Origin: Ariolimax columbianus
Taxonomy: Eukaryota; Mollusca; Gastropoda; Stylommatophora; Arionidae
DNA length: 64,000 nucleotides
Direction of reading: 5' to 3'
Assembly (NCBI GenBank): GCA_036924085.1
Contig: JAVGWX010000011.1
Coordinates: 38,478,970 to 38,542,969 of the forward strand
The notes beneath the pieces were generated by a model. The model did not search any database. It worked only from the letters and a program-made list of their open reading frames with translations, and had not been told where the DNA came from. The translations under genes and the position numbers were made by a program. This document shows positions 31,135 to 41,140 of this stretch, piece after piece. How positions within the stretch are numbered: the first letter of the stretch is position 1; every line of letters starts with the position of its first letter.

Positions 31135-31187
31135 GAGGGAGGAAAACTAACGTCTCGTCTGGCACAACATACTGATCAGACATGCTA
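31135..31187 (+). repeat. R2, first piece of an interrupted copy
   Basis: It reads from GGGAGGAAAACTAACGTCTC to GATCAGACATGCTA. The next R2 bases resume at 34142. Confidence 0.88.
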
Positions 31188-31789
31188 TAGTCTTGTCTTT
31201 TAATTCATGAACAAGGTCCAAAGCAATTTTCTACTAAACTGTATATCGGATCCAATTGATTTTTCACATACAGCCTTAGAATATCTATGACGCAAAAACA
31301 TTGATATTATTTAGTCCATAGATGTTAAGACATTTACACATCGGCAAATTCTTTTGATCTTTTAGGTCCATTGCAAAGAATTGACATTAAATTTAAGATT
31401 TTGCAGTACGTCGCTGAATTTGAATTTTTCAGCATTTAGTTCATAGGTGTATCTCCTTAATGTTTTGATTGATCAATTGATTTTTGTGTGTTGCATATAC
31501 AATCTTTATATACAATCGTAAAAATGGCACCAATATGCAACAGTTAGTACAGCCCTTCGGTCACCCTTGGACCCCCAAGGTTGTGTCAACTGCTCAGCTA
31601 ATTTTATGTTGTGTAACACATTTGAATATTGCAATGTATTTGTTGCAATTGTATGTACACCTATTTGTTTTGATAAACATACACTAATTCATCCAAGTCT
31701 GCTAATCAGTATGTCCATAAAAGATTATATTAATCATCCGAATTTGTATATTCAAAGAGGTTGAAAATTGTGTCTGGTTGGACAAATTG

Positions 31790-32290
31790 TAATACATCTC
31801 GTTGCCAGTACTGTTCTTCTTCCTGGAGCACATGTTCAACACACTTCTTCCAGAACTGAATCTCTACTTTTGAAAGGTACTCACATGCCAGCATTTCAAG
31901 ATTACACATTTTTAATGTCCTGTCCGTTGACTTTAGCCCACTCAAGCTCTAATGTTAATTTTAGTTTCAGGAGAGTAACAAGTTGATTTTTCGTCAACAG
32001 TTTCAACATCTCCCGTTTTATGACATTTCTGTCGAAACCGTCAAATTTCCATTTTCTTCCTTGCTTGATATGTGTGCACTATGAGTCCTGTCTAATCCAA
32101 CGGTAAAAGGTTGATCTGTCCAGACCAAACGTCAATTGCGTTCGTTTCTCTGGGTCATGAATATCGCAATATAAATGACCCATCTTAGATTCCCTGCAGA
32201 AGAACTGTTATAGTAAAACGGTAACTTTCTGCATTGTTATAAATGTACATTTCAAACTCATTTTGAAATTGATATCAATGTAAGTTTTGA
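31790..32290 (-). pseudogene. Degenerate Tc1/mariner-type transposase
   Basis: On the minus strand the N-terminal helix-turn-helix end shows FYRWIRQDS and GRKWKFDGFDRNVIKR. After an apparent internal deletion the C-terminal end shows LELEWAKVNGQD and FWKKCVEHVLQEEEQYWQRD. These flank the DDE catalytic core, which is largely missing. Stops and frameshifts are present. The family call is from remembered patterns and fits the TA target and inverted repeats of the host element. Confidence 0.6.
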
Positions 32291-32329
32291 AAAAGCAACC
32301 ATATGACACAATAACCACACCTCAAACTC

Positions 32330-33830
32330 TTAATGTGTATTAATTGGCATCCTGTCAGTCTCGAGAGACAATGGATCACGCTAGAGAGGGTACAGTCAGT
32401 TGGTGTCCTTGCTTTTGCAGCGCACGTGTGTAGTCTGCATCTTGACGCATCTTGTCTTCCCTTGCCGGCAGACCAGCACACACAATCTGCCTACAACCCT
32501 GTCTGTCTTTGGCAAGTTCCTCTTCAGGTTAAGCTTACAAACATCTTAGTAGCGGAGAAAGGTTCTACCTATTTTACGTTTTCCCGTTGCCAGCTCTCCG
32601 TATAATTTTGGTATTCGCCCATCCTCTTTTCTGCACACGCGAGCAAGCCTCCGCAAGCGGCGCTGGCGGAGGATCGTAACTAAGCTGGCAATTTTTTACA
32701 TGCCCCAACACGTCGTGTTAGTCATTCTATCACTCCATGAAATTCCAAGTATGGGCATATGAAAAGCATTTAGCCTTTTTTTATGAGAGACATACAGTCC
32801 ATGTTTCGCTGCCATAATAACATATGATCTGTACACAACAACCTGTGTGGAGATGGTCAGCATGATGTTATTCCACACTCTCTGTGAGAGCCTGGCAAGT
32901 GCATATGAGGTCATTCGTAATCGCTTCTGCAGCTCCGCGTCCAGTGAAAGGTTGTCCGTGATGATAGATCTGAGGTAGTTGAAATAATTAACTACTTACA
33001 GATTAGTATAGTTTAAGACAATGCCTAGAGGATCTGCACCATGTGCCATCGAATTTGTTTTTTGTACGCCGATGGTGAGTCCAAACAAATCACCAGATTT
33101 TGCCACCAATAAAGGATGATCTGTAATTCGGTTTCCGTGTGGGCGACCGGGGCAGCATCAGCTTCGAAGAACATATCCCGAATGACAGTCTCCCTTCTCT
33201 TACTTTTAGATTGGTTAGATTGAATAGTCTTCCATCTGACCTAGAATGCAGAATGACCCCCTCTGTGGCAGTTCCAAAGGTGTGTTTAAACACGATGGGA
33301 AAGAAAATGCCGATTAGAGTCGGAGTCAGGACACGCTTTTCTTTTAACTTCACTGTTACTGTCAAAGGCCACAGATTCCTGGCCGTCATGCAGACCTGTA
33401 CCTTTCATGCCCACATGAAAGACCTAATCATGCTCAGTAGTTTAGGTGAACGGCCAACTTTAAAAAATACTTTTAAAAGAACCCTCTTTGTTTACCACGT
33501 CGAATTCCTTGGTGAGGTCGATGAAGGCAAGAACTAGTGGTATGTGTTGTTCTTTGTATTTGTTTCAGGAAAAAAAACCATAACAACGGTGGACCTTTCT
33601 GCGCGAAAACCACACTGAGACTCCATGTACACCCTTTCAAACACACACTTTGCCTGCGGTATTGAGGAGCAATATTCCCCTTTAATTGTAAAAAGTCTCC
33701 TCCGTTTCCCTTTTTAATGTAAAGGGGGATTATGTTGGCGTCTCTGATGTCCTGTGATACGGATCCCTCATCCAAACACTGGAGTATACGCCTATAGCTG
33801 TTCGTTGCTTTCCGCTTTCAACAAAGTGTC
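32330..33830 (-). mobile_element. LINE reverse transcriptase fragment (RT palm to C-terminus)
   Basis: Reading on the minus strand with many frame changes: VSQDIRDANIIPLYIKKGN, RSTVVMVFF, KRVLTPTLIGIFFPIVFKHT, FGTATEGVILHSRSDGRLF, VWNNIMLTISTQVVVYRS, LNAFHMPILGISWSDRMTNT and a GELATGKRK-like block. This is one polymerase in order. The same family occurs at 51600-52920. It sits inside the Tc1/mariner-type element at 31188-34141. Confidence 0.85.
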
Positions 33831-34141
33831 TAATTAGTGAACGGGAAAATCAGGAATTTGCATTTACTGAGCGTATTTGAAGGTCAAAACATCTATTTTT
33901 TAAATTGTATGTCTCTGTACCTTAAACATTAAAAAAATTATATATAATTCTCTGAGGTTCATTTTAATATAGACTAATAATGAATATATTTTTCAAAATA
34001 CATCACATTTCTTAGAGAAAAAAAAAATTTTCCATAACATCATGGAAATTCTAAGACTGCATGCGAAAAATCATTTGGATCTGGCATTCAATTTAGTCGA
34101 AAATTGCTTCGGAACTTGTTTATGAATTAAAAGAAGGACTA

Positions 34142-34280
34142 TAGTCATGGTCAGGCAAAATATACTGGCTAAGACCTTCACCTTGGCTTTCTCGGAGCTC
34201 TCACTGGAAACGGGCTGTTTTCACGGCAGCCTGGTTAACGAGGTGAGGTATTGACGTGATCCCTGTAATGTAGCAGAGTC
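34142..34280 (+). repeat. R2, middle piece of the interrupted copy
   Basis: It reads from TAGTCATGGTCAGGCAAAAT through GGAAACGGGCTGTTTTCACG to GACGTGATCCCTGTAATG. R2 resumes again near 35764. Confidence 0.88.
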
Positions 34281-34998
34281 CAGGTTTCCACTGGGGTTAT
34301 TCTATCTATAATGTTAACCCACTCATCCACATCATTCACGACCACACACAGCAAATAACATAGCCCACGGCAGGTGGCATATTTATTTTATCATACTCGT
34401 ACAACTATTAAAGTGAGTGAAATGAAATTACAAACAACACAAGAAATACACCTGAACTAAATAGATACACAGAGTTTATAAGCATAAGCTATTGATGTTG
34501 CTTCCAACTAATCCAACCCAGTTCTAGCCGCACACTCCCCTCCTCTTATCTGCACCCTCAACACACTCTCAGAAACTCGTCCTCACCTTCGTATTCTGTG
34601 ATACTCAGATCCTATCTGGCGGGTGATCGGGACATAATGCATTCAATATATTCAACTTATACTCACATACGATCATACACTCAATCGATCTGCGTATACC
34701 CACGCTCTGGAACATACATCGTTCCATCGGTGTCTACATATACAACACACACATCTAGATCTCACCTAGTCGATCTGTACACTTGCGTTACTCGTCAGAA
34801 CATACATCGTTCCCTCGATTTCCTAGATCTCTCTTAGACACAGGTCGCCCAACACACACCTTATAGAGCGACTGGTCAAGACTCGAAGGCGTATGCTGGT
34901 TCAGCGACCCTGTTCTCACACATTCGTAAAACAGCCTATCAATCACTCTTCTATTAAGTAGGTGAGCTAAACAGAGTGCTAGCTAAATTCTGTTTCAT

Positions 34999-35240
34999 GG
35001 GGACGGTGTGGGCTAGTGGTTAAGTGACACGGCTCACAACCAGGAGGTGCTGGGTTCGATCCCCATCACAGCACCGGCCGTTACCCCGGGGAAGCATACC
35101 CTTAGAAAATGCAGAAGGAAGCAGGCCTTTACATAAAATGCATGCTGAAGTTGGATGCACTGGGCCGACAGGCACAAAATAAAAACCACAGTGCAACACA
35201 CACCGCCTTGGGGATTAGAGAAATAAGGCGAACGCCATAC
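34999..35240 (+). mobile_element. tRNA-derived SINE, family A, full length
   Basis: GGGGACGGTGTGGGCTAGTG with A box, GGGTTCGATCCCC B box, body, and GGGGATTAGAGAAATAAGGC end, followed by an A-rich tail. It is one of the best-preserved copies. No convincing target duplication was found. Confidence 0.93.
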
Positions 35241-35259
35241 AAACAAAAAACCAAAAAAA

Positions 35260-35265
<6 letters not shown>

Positions 35266-35307
<42 letters not shown>
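35266..35307. repeat. CT microsatellite
   Basis: About 20 uninterrupted CT units, directly after the SINE tail. Confidence 0.97.
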
Positions 35308-35310
<3 letters not shown>

Positions 35311-35763
35311 CTCCATAACCAGTCTGCTTTAGCTAGTCTAGCATTGTCTAGTATTATATGGTCTCAAGCAGTATCAGAGCTGTCCAATGGTCAGTCTATG
35401 GGATGTCTTGACCAAGCCGTCCATCTGCAATTAGAAAGCATCACTCTAACTCCTGTCACTCAAAATGTCGCATCAAGCTTTGTTGGCCTCTGTCACTCAT
35501 CCCACACTGCCCAAATCGGAACGCCAGAGTGGCCAACACCTAGCGTCTACCTGCACCAAACACACTCTTCCCCCAAGTTTTCCTTTTTTGTCTTAGTATC
35601 GAGACGGTGAGTGACCTTGGCGTAGTGTCCAGACGGAGAGTGACCTTGGCGTAGTGTCGAGACGAATAGTGACCTTGGCACACATTCAGGTACCTTTGTT
35701 CTCAGAGTCTCTGCCCACATCACCCCTGCCCTAAACGCTCATGCTCGGGCTGGAACTGTTACA

Positions 35764-35930
35764 GCGACACGCAGATGAATCCAAGCATAGCACAGGCGCC
35801 TAGAGAACTACGGTCCACCTTCATCAGCATGCTTGGGATGTGAGGAAAGCAATTGCAACCCGTCACTTAACATCCTTTTCAGGGCGCACACAAGAGTAAA
35901 CATTGTGGGCATTCGAGGCAACGATAACTG
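35764..35930 (+). repeat. R2, last piece of the interrupted copy
   Basis: It runs from GCGACACGCAGATGAATCCA through CTTAACATCCTTTTCAGGGC to GTGGGCATTCGAGG. The three pieces total about 350 bp, a full-length R2. Confidence 0.88.
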
Positions 35931-35999
35931 TTGTAGTTCGTATTGTCTGTACAAGACTAACACATTCTCTGACTTGTATAGCCTTTGAGTTAGTTTTTT

Positions 36000-36660
36000 T
36001 TCACTTGCGCCGTTAAGTGCCGTGGGGAGCTTAAGTCATCTATCCTGTGCCAAGTGCGTTGCGTCGGTCAATGTGAGCCTTTGTCGCTGCACAATCACTC
36101 TGATGTCATCTATCAACATACCTCGCGGCCGGCCTCTTGTCCTATAGCCAGATCTACCAGCGTGGTAAGCCATCAGTTTGAAGTTGATGAGGGTGCATTC
36201 TCATGAGATGACCAAATCAAGTTATATTCTGAATGGAAATGTATTTGACACAAGACGTAGTGGCGACCATACTTCGAATGTCGTCGTTCCGCATTCTAAC
36301 AATTCTGGTAACACTGATGACCTTCTTCAAACACTTCATTTCACAAGTTGAAATTCTGCTCTCGCGCGCTCTGGACAGAGGCCATGTTTGGCACTGGTAA
36401 CACAGAGTCAGCATAACTATACTGTTTATCAGCTCCTGCTTTGTTGCCAAACCAATACTGGGCTGTTTAAGCTGATAAATCACCGCAGATAATTTCTGAC
36501 ACCTAGTCTAAATTTCCCTGTCGATCCTACTGTATGCCGAAAAAATACTGGCCAAATACCTAAACTCATGGATCTGTTGAAAAGAAATATCATTTAGACT
36601 TATCTTGGGTTGCCCAGGAGTTCTACTGATCATCATGGTTTCTGTTTTGTTTTCGCTAAT
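36000..36660 (-). mobile_element. LINE RT C-terminal half, degenerate
   Basis: Minus-strand translation gives KTETMMISRTPGQPKISL, FQQIHEFRYLA, an 88-codon open stretch LKQPSIGLATKQELINSIVM, CEMKCLKKVISVTRIVRMRN, then RPRGMLIDDIR and RQRLTLTDATHLAQDR-type ends. The order fits one RT thumb and C-terminus. Confidence 0.8.
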
Positions 36661-36734
36661 TACTGCCATGACTCCTATATTTCAAGAGTTTCACGTGGCT
36701 AGTTCGTTTCCAAACCTGTGTGACTGAAATTCTT

Positions 36735-37105
36735 CGTTCGTTCTTTTGAACGAACAAAGCCAAGCCAAACCAATCTCCAACTACCAAGCCCTGAAAAGGA
36801 TTTGTAAGAAGCATCATGTAGTCCTGAGAACGGAATGCGTTGTATCGTAATTTACAGCTTGACTGCGATATTTGTATCTTTCGGTCCAACACATCCGACT
36901 TTAGCAGTCATTTTTTAGTACCAGCAAGCCTTTCCTATTCAACCACTTCACCTTAGCTCTGCTGCAACATGTTATCTAGGATCACCACTTGGAGTCATAG
37001 AAGGGTCTTGGCAGCTCTGGTTCGCTGGTTCTGACGCTAGCAGTCAACTATGAGTCACTGACCGCTGCAGTTCATACACTGCTCAGCTTCTTGATCCCTC
37101 GACTG
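36735..37105 (+). repeat. R1 dispersed repeat
   Basis: Full landmark order from GCCAAGCCAAACCAATCTCC through ACAGCTTGACTGCGATATTT to TCATACACTGCTCAGCTTC. Confidence 0.85.
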
Positions 37106-37444
37106 AATATTCTTGACAAACCATCAACATTTAGGAATAATGTCCTCGTCAATTTCATAACTAGTGAAAATATTAAATCAGGCTAGTACAACGTATGACC
37201 CACGGACTATACCCTGCCGCTGCATTGCTTTTATACAGCCGGCGAGGTCTTTTCCAAACTTCACGAAATCTGACCCGTCAGCCAACTGTAGGCTATTAAG
37301 TTATTTTTTTCTTTATAATAAAAAAAAACAACCCAAAAGAGAGCCTACTTATAAAATTAAAAAATTAAGTGTAAAAATCAATCAATCAAAACCTGTCGCT
37401 CTTCTCGGTGCAAAGGCCACTGACAACATATTTACAACACGCAC
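37106..37444. other. Nothing recognised
   Basis: A 98-codon plus-strand frame has no family resemblance and was not accepted as a gene. Confidence 0.5.
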
Positions 37445-37545
37445 GGTACTGAAAGTTTAGTTTAGTTTAACCGAAGAATCAACGTTATTGCGCACGGTTT
37501 AACACCTAAGTGCTCTGTTCTTCTCCATATTCTTTGGAGAATCTC
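37445..37545 (-). repeat. Dispersed repeat R5, copy 2
   Basis: The reverse complement matches 14905-15000. Its inner end GGAGAATCTCAGCA is the start of the adjoining 37-bp array. Confidence 0.7.
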
Positions 37546-38130
37546 AGCACTATTCATGAACTCCGTAGTACCAGAGAATCTCAGCACAATGCACGAACTC
37601 CGTAGTACCAGAGAATCTCAGCACAATGCACGAACTCCGTAGTACCAGAGAATCTCAGCACAATGCACGAACTCCGTAGTACCAGAGAATCTCAGCACAA
37701 TGCACGAACTCCGTAGTAGTAGAGAATCTCAGCACAATGCACGAGCTCCGTAGTACCAGAGAATCTCAGCACAATGCACGAACTCCGTAGTACCAGAGAA
37801 TCTCAGCACAATGCACGAGCTCCGTAGTACCAGAGAATCTCAGCACAATGCACGAACTCCGTAGTACCAGAGAATCTCAGCAGAATTCACGAACTCCGTA
37901 GTACCAGATAATCTCAGCACAATTCACGAACTCCGTAGTACCAGATAATCTCAGTACAATTCACGAACCCCGTAGTACCAGATAATCTCAGCACAATTCA
38001 CGAACTCCGTAGTACCAAATAATCTCAGCACAATTCACGAACTCCGTAGTACCAGATAATCTCAGCACAATTCACAAACTCCGTAGTACCAGAGAATCTC
38101 AGCACAATTCACGAACTCCGTAGCACCGGC
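37533..38130. repeat. 37-bp tandem repeat, about 16 copies
   Basis: The unit CAGAGAATCTCAGCACAATG plus CACGAACTCCGTAGTAC has a strict 37-bp period. Two subtypes occur: ATGCACGA units in the left part, ATTCACGA with AGATAATC in the right part. Confidence 0.96.
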
Positions 38131-38144
38131 GAGGACCCCGTAAT

Positions 38145-38395
38145 AGATTGGCTAGATTTTAAACATCATTTTGAATGTTGCCTGGGCATCGGTCATTAAG
38201 CCTCCTCTTTTAGATTTCCAACTGCCGAGAGATTTTTAACGTGCACAACACTGCACACTGGCGTCCGATCTCTACTACTCAAAGATGCGGGGATATAACA
38301 GAAAGTCCACGTGAAAAAATCCCGTTCTCCACCGCGATTTAAACTACGACCTCTAGCACCCGATACTGAAGTCTTATCTCGAGACTACTCAGTCC
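38145..38395 (-). mobile_element. Possible tRNA-derived SINE, family C
   Basis: On the minus strand GTAGTCTCGAGATAAGACTT and GGTCGTAGTTTAAATC sit at A-box and B-box spacing. A body follows with CACGTGGACTTTCTG, CCCCGCATCTTTGAG and GTGCACGTTAAAAATC. Single copy here. Confidence 0.45.
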
Positions 38396-38399
38396 TGAA

Positions 38400-38876
38400 A
38401 GTGTAATAATTTAATCTTAGTTCGTTCCTTCACACATTCCCGTCTGCATATATTTTTGGATCTGCATCTTTCTCCCTTTCCTTTGAGGATTCCACGTAAG
38501 AATCTGTCTGACTATTTTGGACCAGCCTTTCTTAGCTTATGTCATATCTATCCCCATTTTCTTCGCTTAATTGTTTGTTCCACTGGCTGTTGTTGACTTC
38601 CTTGCCGTATGTCATCATTCCTCACAATGTTATGCAACTCTAAGTCTATTATCGTTAGTCGGCATCTGTTAACGAATGACTAGAGCCTTTGGTGTTTGGT
38701 CTTGGCTATTCTCAATGATCATGCTCCATGCAGCAACAGACTTGATACTGGCGTCAAGTTTTTTTTAATGTAATCAAACAAAAATAAAACAACGAACACA
38801 TACTCATAAAAGTTGAACATTAAATTGATAACAAATAAATAAAAACTAAATGACATGTGCAGAATATCTGCCTGTT
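38400..38876. other. Nothing recognised
   Basis: AT-rich; no supported feature. Confidence 0.5.
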
Positions 38877-38970
38877 ATAAATATAACTGACATCATTCCT
38901 GCCATTTCACGGTTGTCTCGACTTTTAGTGTTTAGGTCTGCCCCTACTTCTCTTGTCCTGACGATTCTTT
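38877..38970. repeat. ~88-bp direct repeat, left copy (right copy 39353-39447)
   Basis: ACATCATTCCTGCCA, GTTGTCTCGACTTTTAGTGT and CTACTTCTCTTGTCCTGACG match 39353-39447 with several substitutions. The LINE tail at 39000-39365 lies between them. Confidence 0.8.
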
Positions 38971-38999
38971 TTCTTCTTCTTCTTCGCGTTTAGTTTCGT

Positions 39000-39365
39000 A
39001 TGCTCGTTTTATGCCACCAGATGGACTGTATTCATGAAGTGACACATCAGTCGCAGGTCCTCAATGGTTCCCCGCAGTTTGTCTTGTATGTTTCTCTCCT
39101 CGGGCCAGGTCTTCTCACGGGAGTCTTGGTGCAGTGGACATGTTTGCAGGATGTGTTCTGGAGTCTGGGGTCCTCTCTGACATGTGCATTGTGCAGTCTG
39201 TGCTGCTTTCATTTTATGCATGTATGTATTTAGTCTGCAATGACCTGTTCTGAGGTGAAAAATTGTAGTATACTGTTTCCTATTAAGTCTATTGATTGGG
39301 TCCTGTTGGTATTTACTGTTTGTTCTCTCTATCCACTGTTGTTTATATTTTATATAAGTGACATC
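39000..39365 (-). mobile_element. Jockey-like LINE C-terminal tail, open
   Basis: The minus strand reads FHLRTGHCRLNTYMHKMKAA, CTCQRGPQTPEHILQTCPL, KTWPEERNIQDKLRGTIED and ends HLVA, without stops for about 100 codons. Confidence 0.85.
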
Positions 39366-40860
39366 ATTCCTGCCACTCTTATGGTTGCCTCGCCTCAGAG
39401 TGTCTAGGTATGCTCCTACTTCTCTTGTCCTGACGATTCCAAAACAGAGAGTGCTCTGTAATGCTATCAGGGGGTTTCCATAATGTTGCCCTTCTCATCG
39501 CCAATGTCTTATTGTCAGGTCTAGTCACATTGGCATTTGCCCTGTTCTTTCCCAGTTTTATATTATTAGTAACTTTATCATACCATTTTATTCCCACAGT
39601 TTGGTGCAATCATCAATTGATGAAAGCGTGTAACTATTTAGTTGTGCGTTTCTTTATTCCCGAAGCCACGGAGCTATTTGATAGAGGGAATATGAAATCT
39701 GTATTTTTGTGGTAGGCTTATTTCTTCCGATTTCCAGAAATTCACATAACGCAAGAAAACTCTTAATTGTCTTTTGTAGTATTCTTAATTTGAAACCTAT
39801 CAGTACTTCCGAACTTGTCTATACTGGTACCAAGATATATGAATGAATCTGCTTCTAGCAGTATCTTGTCCCCCCAAATATTATCACTGTCGTTTGGTGC
39901 TTTTATTGCTTTTATTCACAGATACTATATCTGTCGTTTGTGAACATTCGACTTAATTTAAGGAACCATTCAGTAAGCAGGTTTATTTTATTTTGCATTT
40001 GTTTGTAGTTACGAGAAAAAAGAGCCAATTCATCAGCCACGCCCAGATCATCATCTTTTCGTAAGCAAAAGGCATGTTTTCATAATCCAGTCAACAGCTA
40101 GTGGAAAGATGAATGGCGATAAGAGGCAGCCGTGTTTCATCCCAGTTCTTATCTCATAGGTCTCCATAGCTCTCCATCTTGTAGTTTTCTTAATTTTGTT
40201 TTGGAATATCAGGAGCGTTCAATAATGACTGAGTAATTTCCAAAGTGATTCCCTGTCTAAACCATCAAATGTCTTCTCATAATTTACGAATCCGATATAA
40301 AGTTATGCATTCCAGTCTGCACAATGTTGAACAATTCATCGCAGTACAGTTATCTGGTCAACAAAAAATGTATTTTGTCAAAACCTGCCTGCTCGTTCCT
40401 CAACTGTTTATCTATGACCTCTTTCAGTCATTAATTTAAATTATCCAGTTCAATCTCCTACCTCTATAATTTGGGCTACTTTACAGATCTCTCGTTTTCC
40501 AGTAATTGAACTACTTAGTATTTCTTCCAGTCTGCTGATGTTTTCTCTTTATGAAATTGTATAACTCTGTTGTAGTTTTAAATGTCTGATTTGATTTTTC
40601 TACTGAGACACCATCTGGTTCAGTGGATTTACTATCTTTCAGAGGTAAAATAGCTTCCCAGATTCCTTTTCTAGTTCGCTTCATACAATTAGTCGATAGA
40701 ATGTCTCAAGGTTATTCTGGAACTGATCAATTTAATACTTCCTGAAAATGTTATGCCTACATCCTCACATGCTTTTTGTGCTGTTAGGCAAATCTTCTAA
40801 CATCTTTAATAAATAAATTTTCCTGTCAATGTTTTCATTTGTCCATAATTTTTCTTTTGC
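39366..40860 (-). mobile_element. LINE reverse transcriptase, near full RT but decayed
   Basis: On the minus strand, across many stops: a GPDGVS-like block, EQAGFDKI, motif A VNYEKTFDGLDRESLWKLLS, a RLPLIA..LS motif B remnant, DSFIYLGTSIDK, and the C-terminal VGIKWYDKVTNNIKLGKN, LWKPPDSI and NRQDKRSRSIPRHS. The family has W.D.VTN and RQ.LFWNPQ.KR blocks, also seen at 48650-48880 and 59990-60870. Confidence 0.75.
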
Positions 40861-40884
40861 CTTGGTCCTGAATAGGAGGTATGT

Positions 40885-41140
40885 GGCAATATGTCCTAGA
40901 TCATAGCAGGGCTATTTTTGGTTCAAAACATCCAGTTTCAGAACATTTTAGGTACTGGTTTTACCTTCCCTTTTCGATTATTAATCTCTTAGCCAGGCAG
41001 CATGGTTGCAGTCTGTTTTCAGGGACACCACCTAGAGGTGAGATAGGGTATTGGTCAGTTATGGATCACTGACTCTGATGCAAGCAGCCAGCTATGAGTC
41101 ACTGGCTGCTGTCAGCTTTCTTTTTCACTGCTGCATTTTT
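40885..41140 (+). repeat. R1 diverged copy
   Basis: TTTTGGTTCAAAACATCCAG, TTAGCCAGGCAGCATGG, TTGGTCAGTTATGGATCACTG and CAAGCAGCCAGCTATGAGTC place it with the 28770 subtype. Confidence 0.65.

Larger units (their letters stand above)
31188..34141 (-). mobile_element. Tc1/mariner-type DNA transposon with ~105-bp terminal inverted repeats
   Basis: The ends are inverted repeats of about 105 bp at an estimated 80 percent identity: TAGTCTTGTCTTTTAATTCA at the left, and reading inward from the right, TAGTCCTTCTTTTAATTCAT. Matching blocks AAGCAATTTTC, GATCCAA, TGATTTTTC and CTTAGAAT follow in both. The element is flanked by TA on each side, the target duplication of the IS630-Tc1-mariner group, and the split R2 repeat resumes exactly outside. 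Inside are a decayed transposase (31790-32290, minus) and a LINE fragment (32330-33830, minus) that must be a later insertion. The element is non-functional. Confidence 0.82.
34269..35763. mobile_element. Unidentified ~1.5 kb insertion in R2
   Basis: The segment separates two adjacent parts of one R2 copy. Its edges read TGTAGCAGAGTCCAG at the left and, inward from the right, TGTAACAGTTCCAG. These short inverted termini with TG...CA ends would fit a solo LTR or a short-TIR DNA element. The exact borders and target duplication could not be fixed. No ORF was recognised. It contains a family A SINE, a CT tract, and 2.5 copies of a ~33-bp repeat (GAGTGACCTTGGCGTAGTGT) at 35605-35680. Confidence 0.5.
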
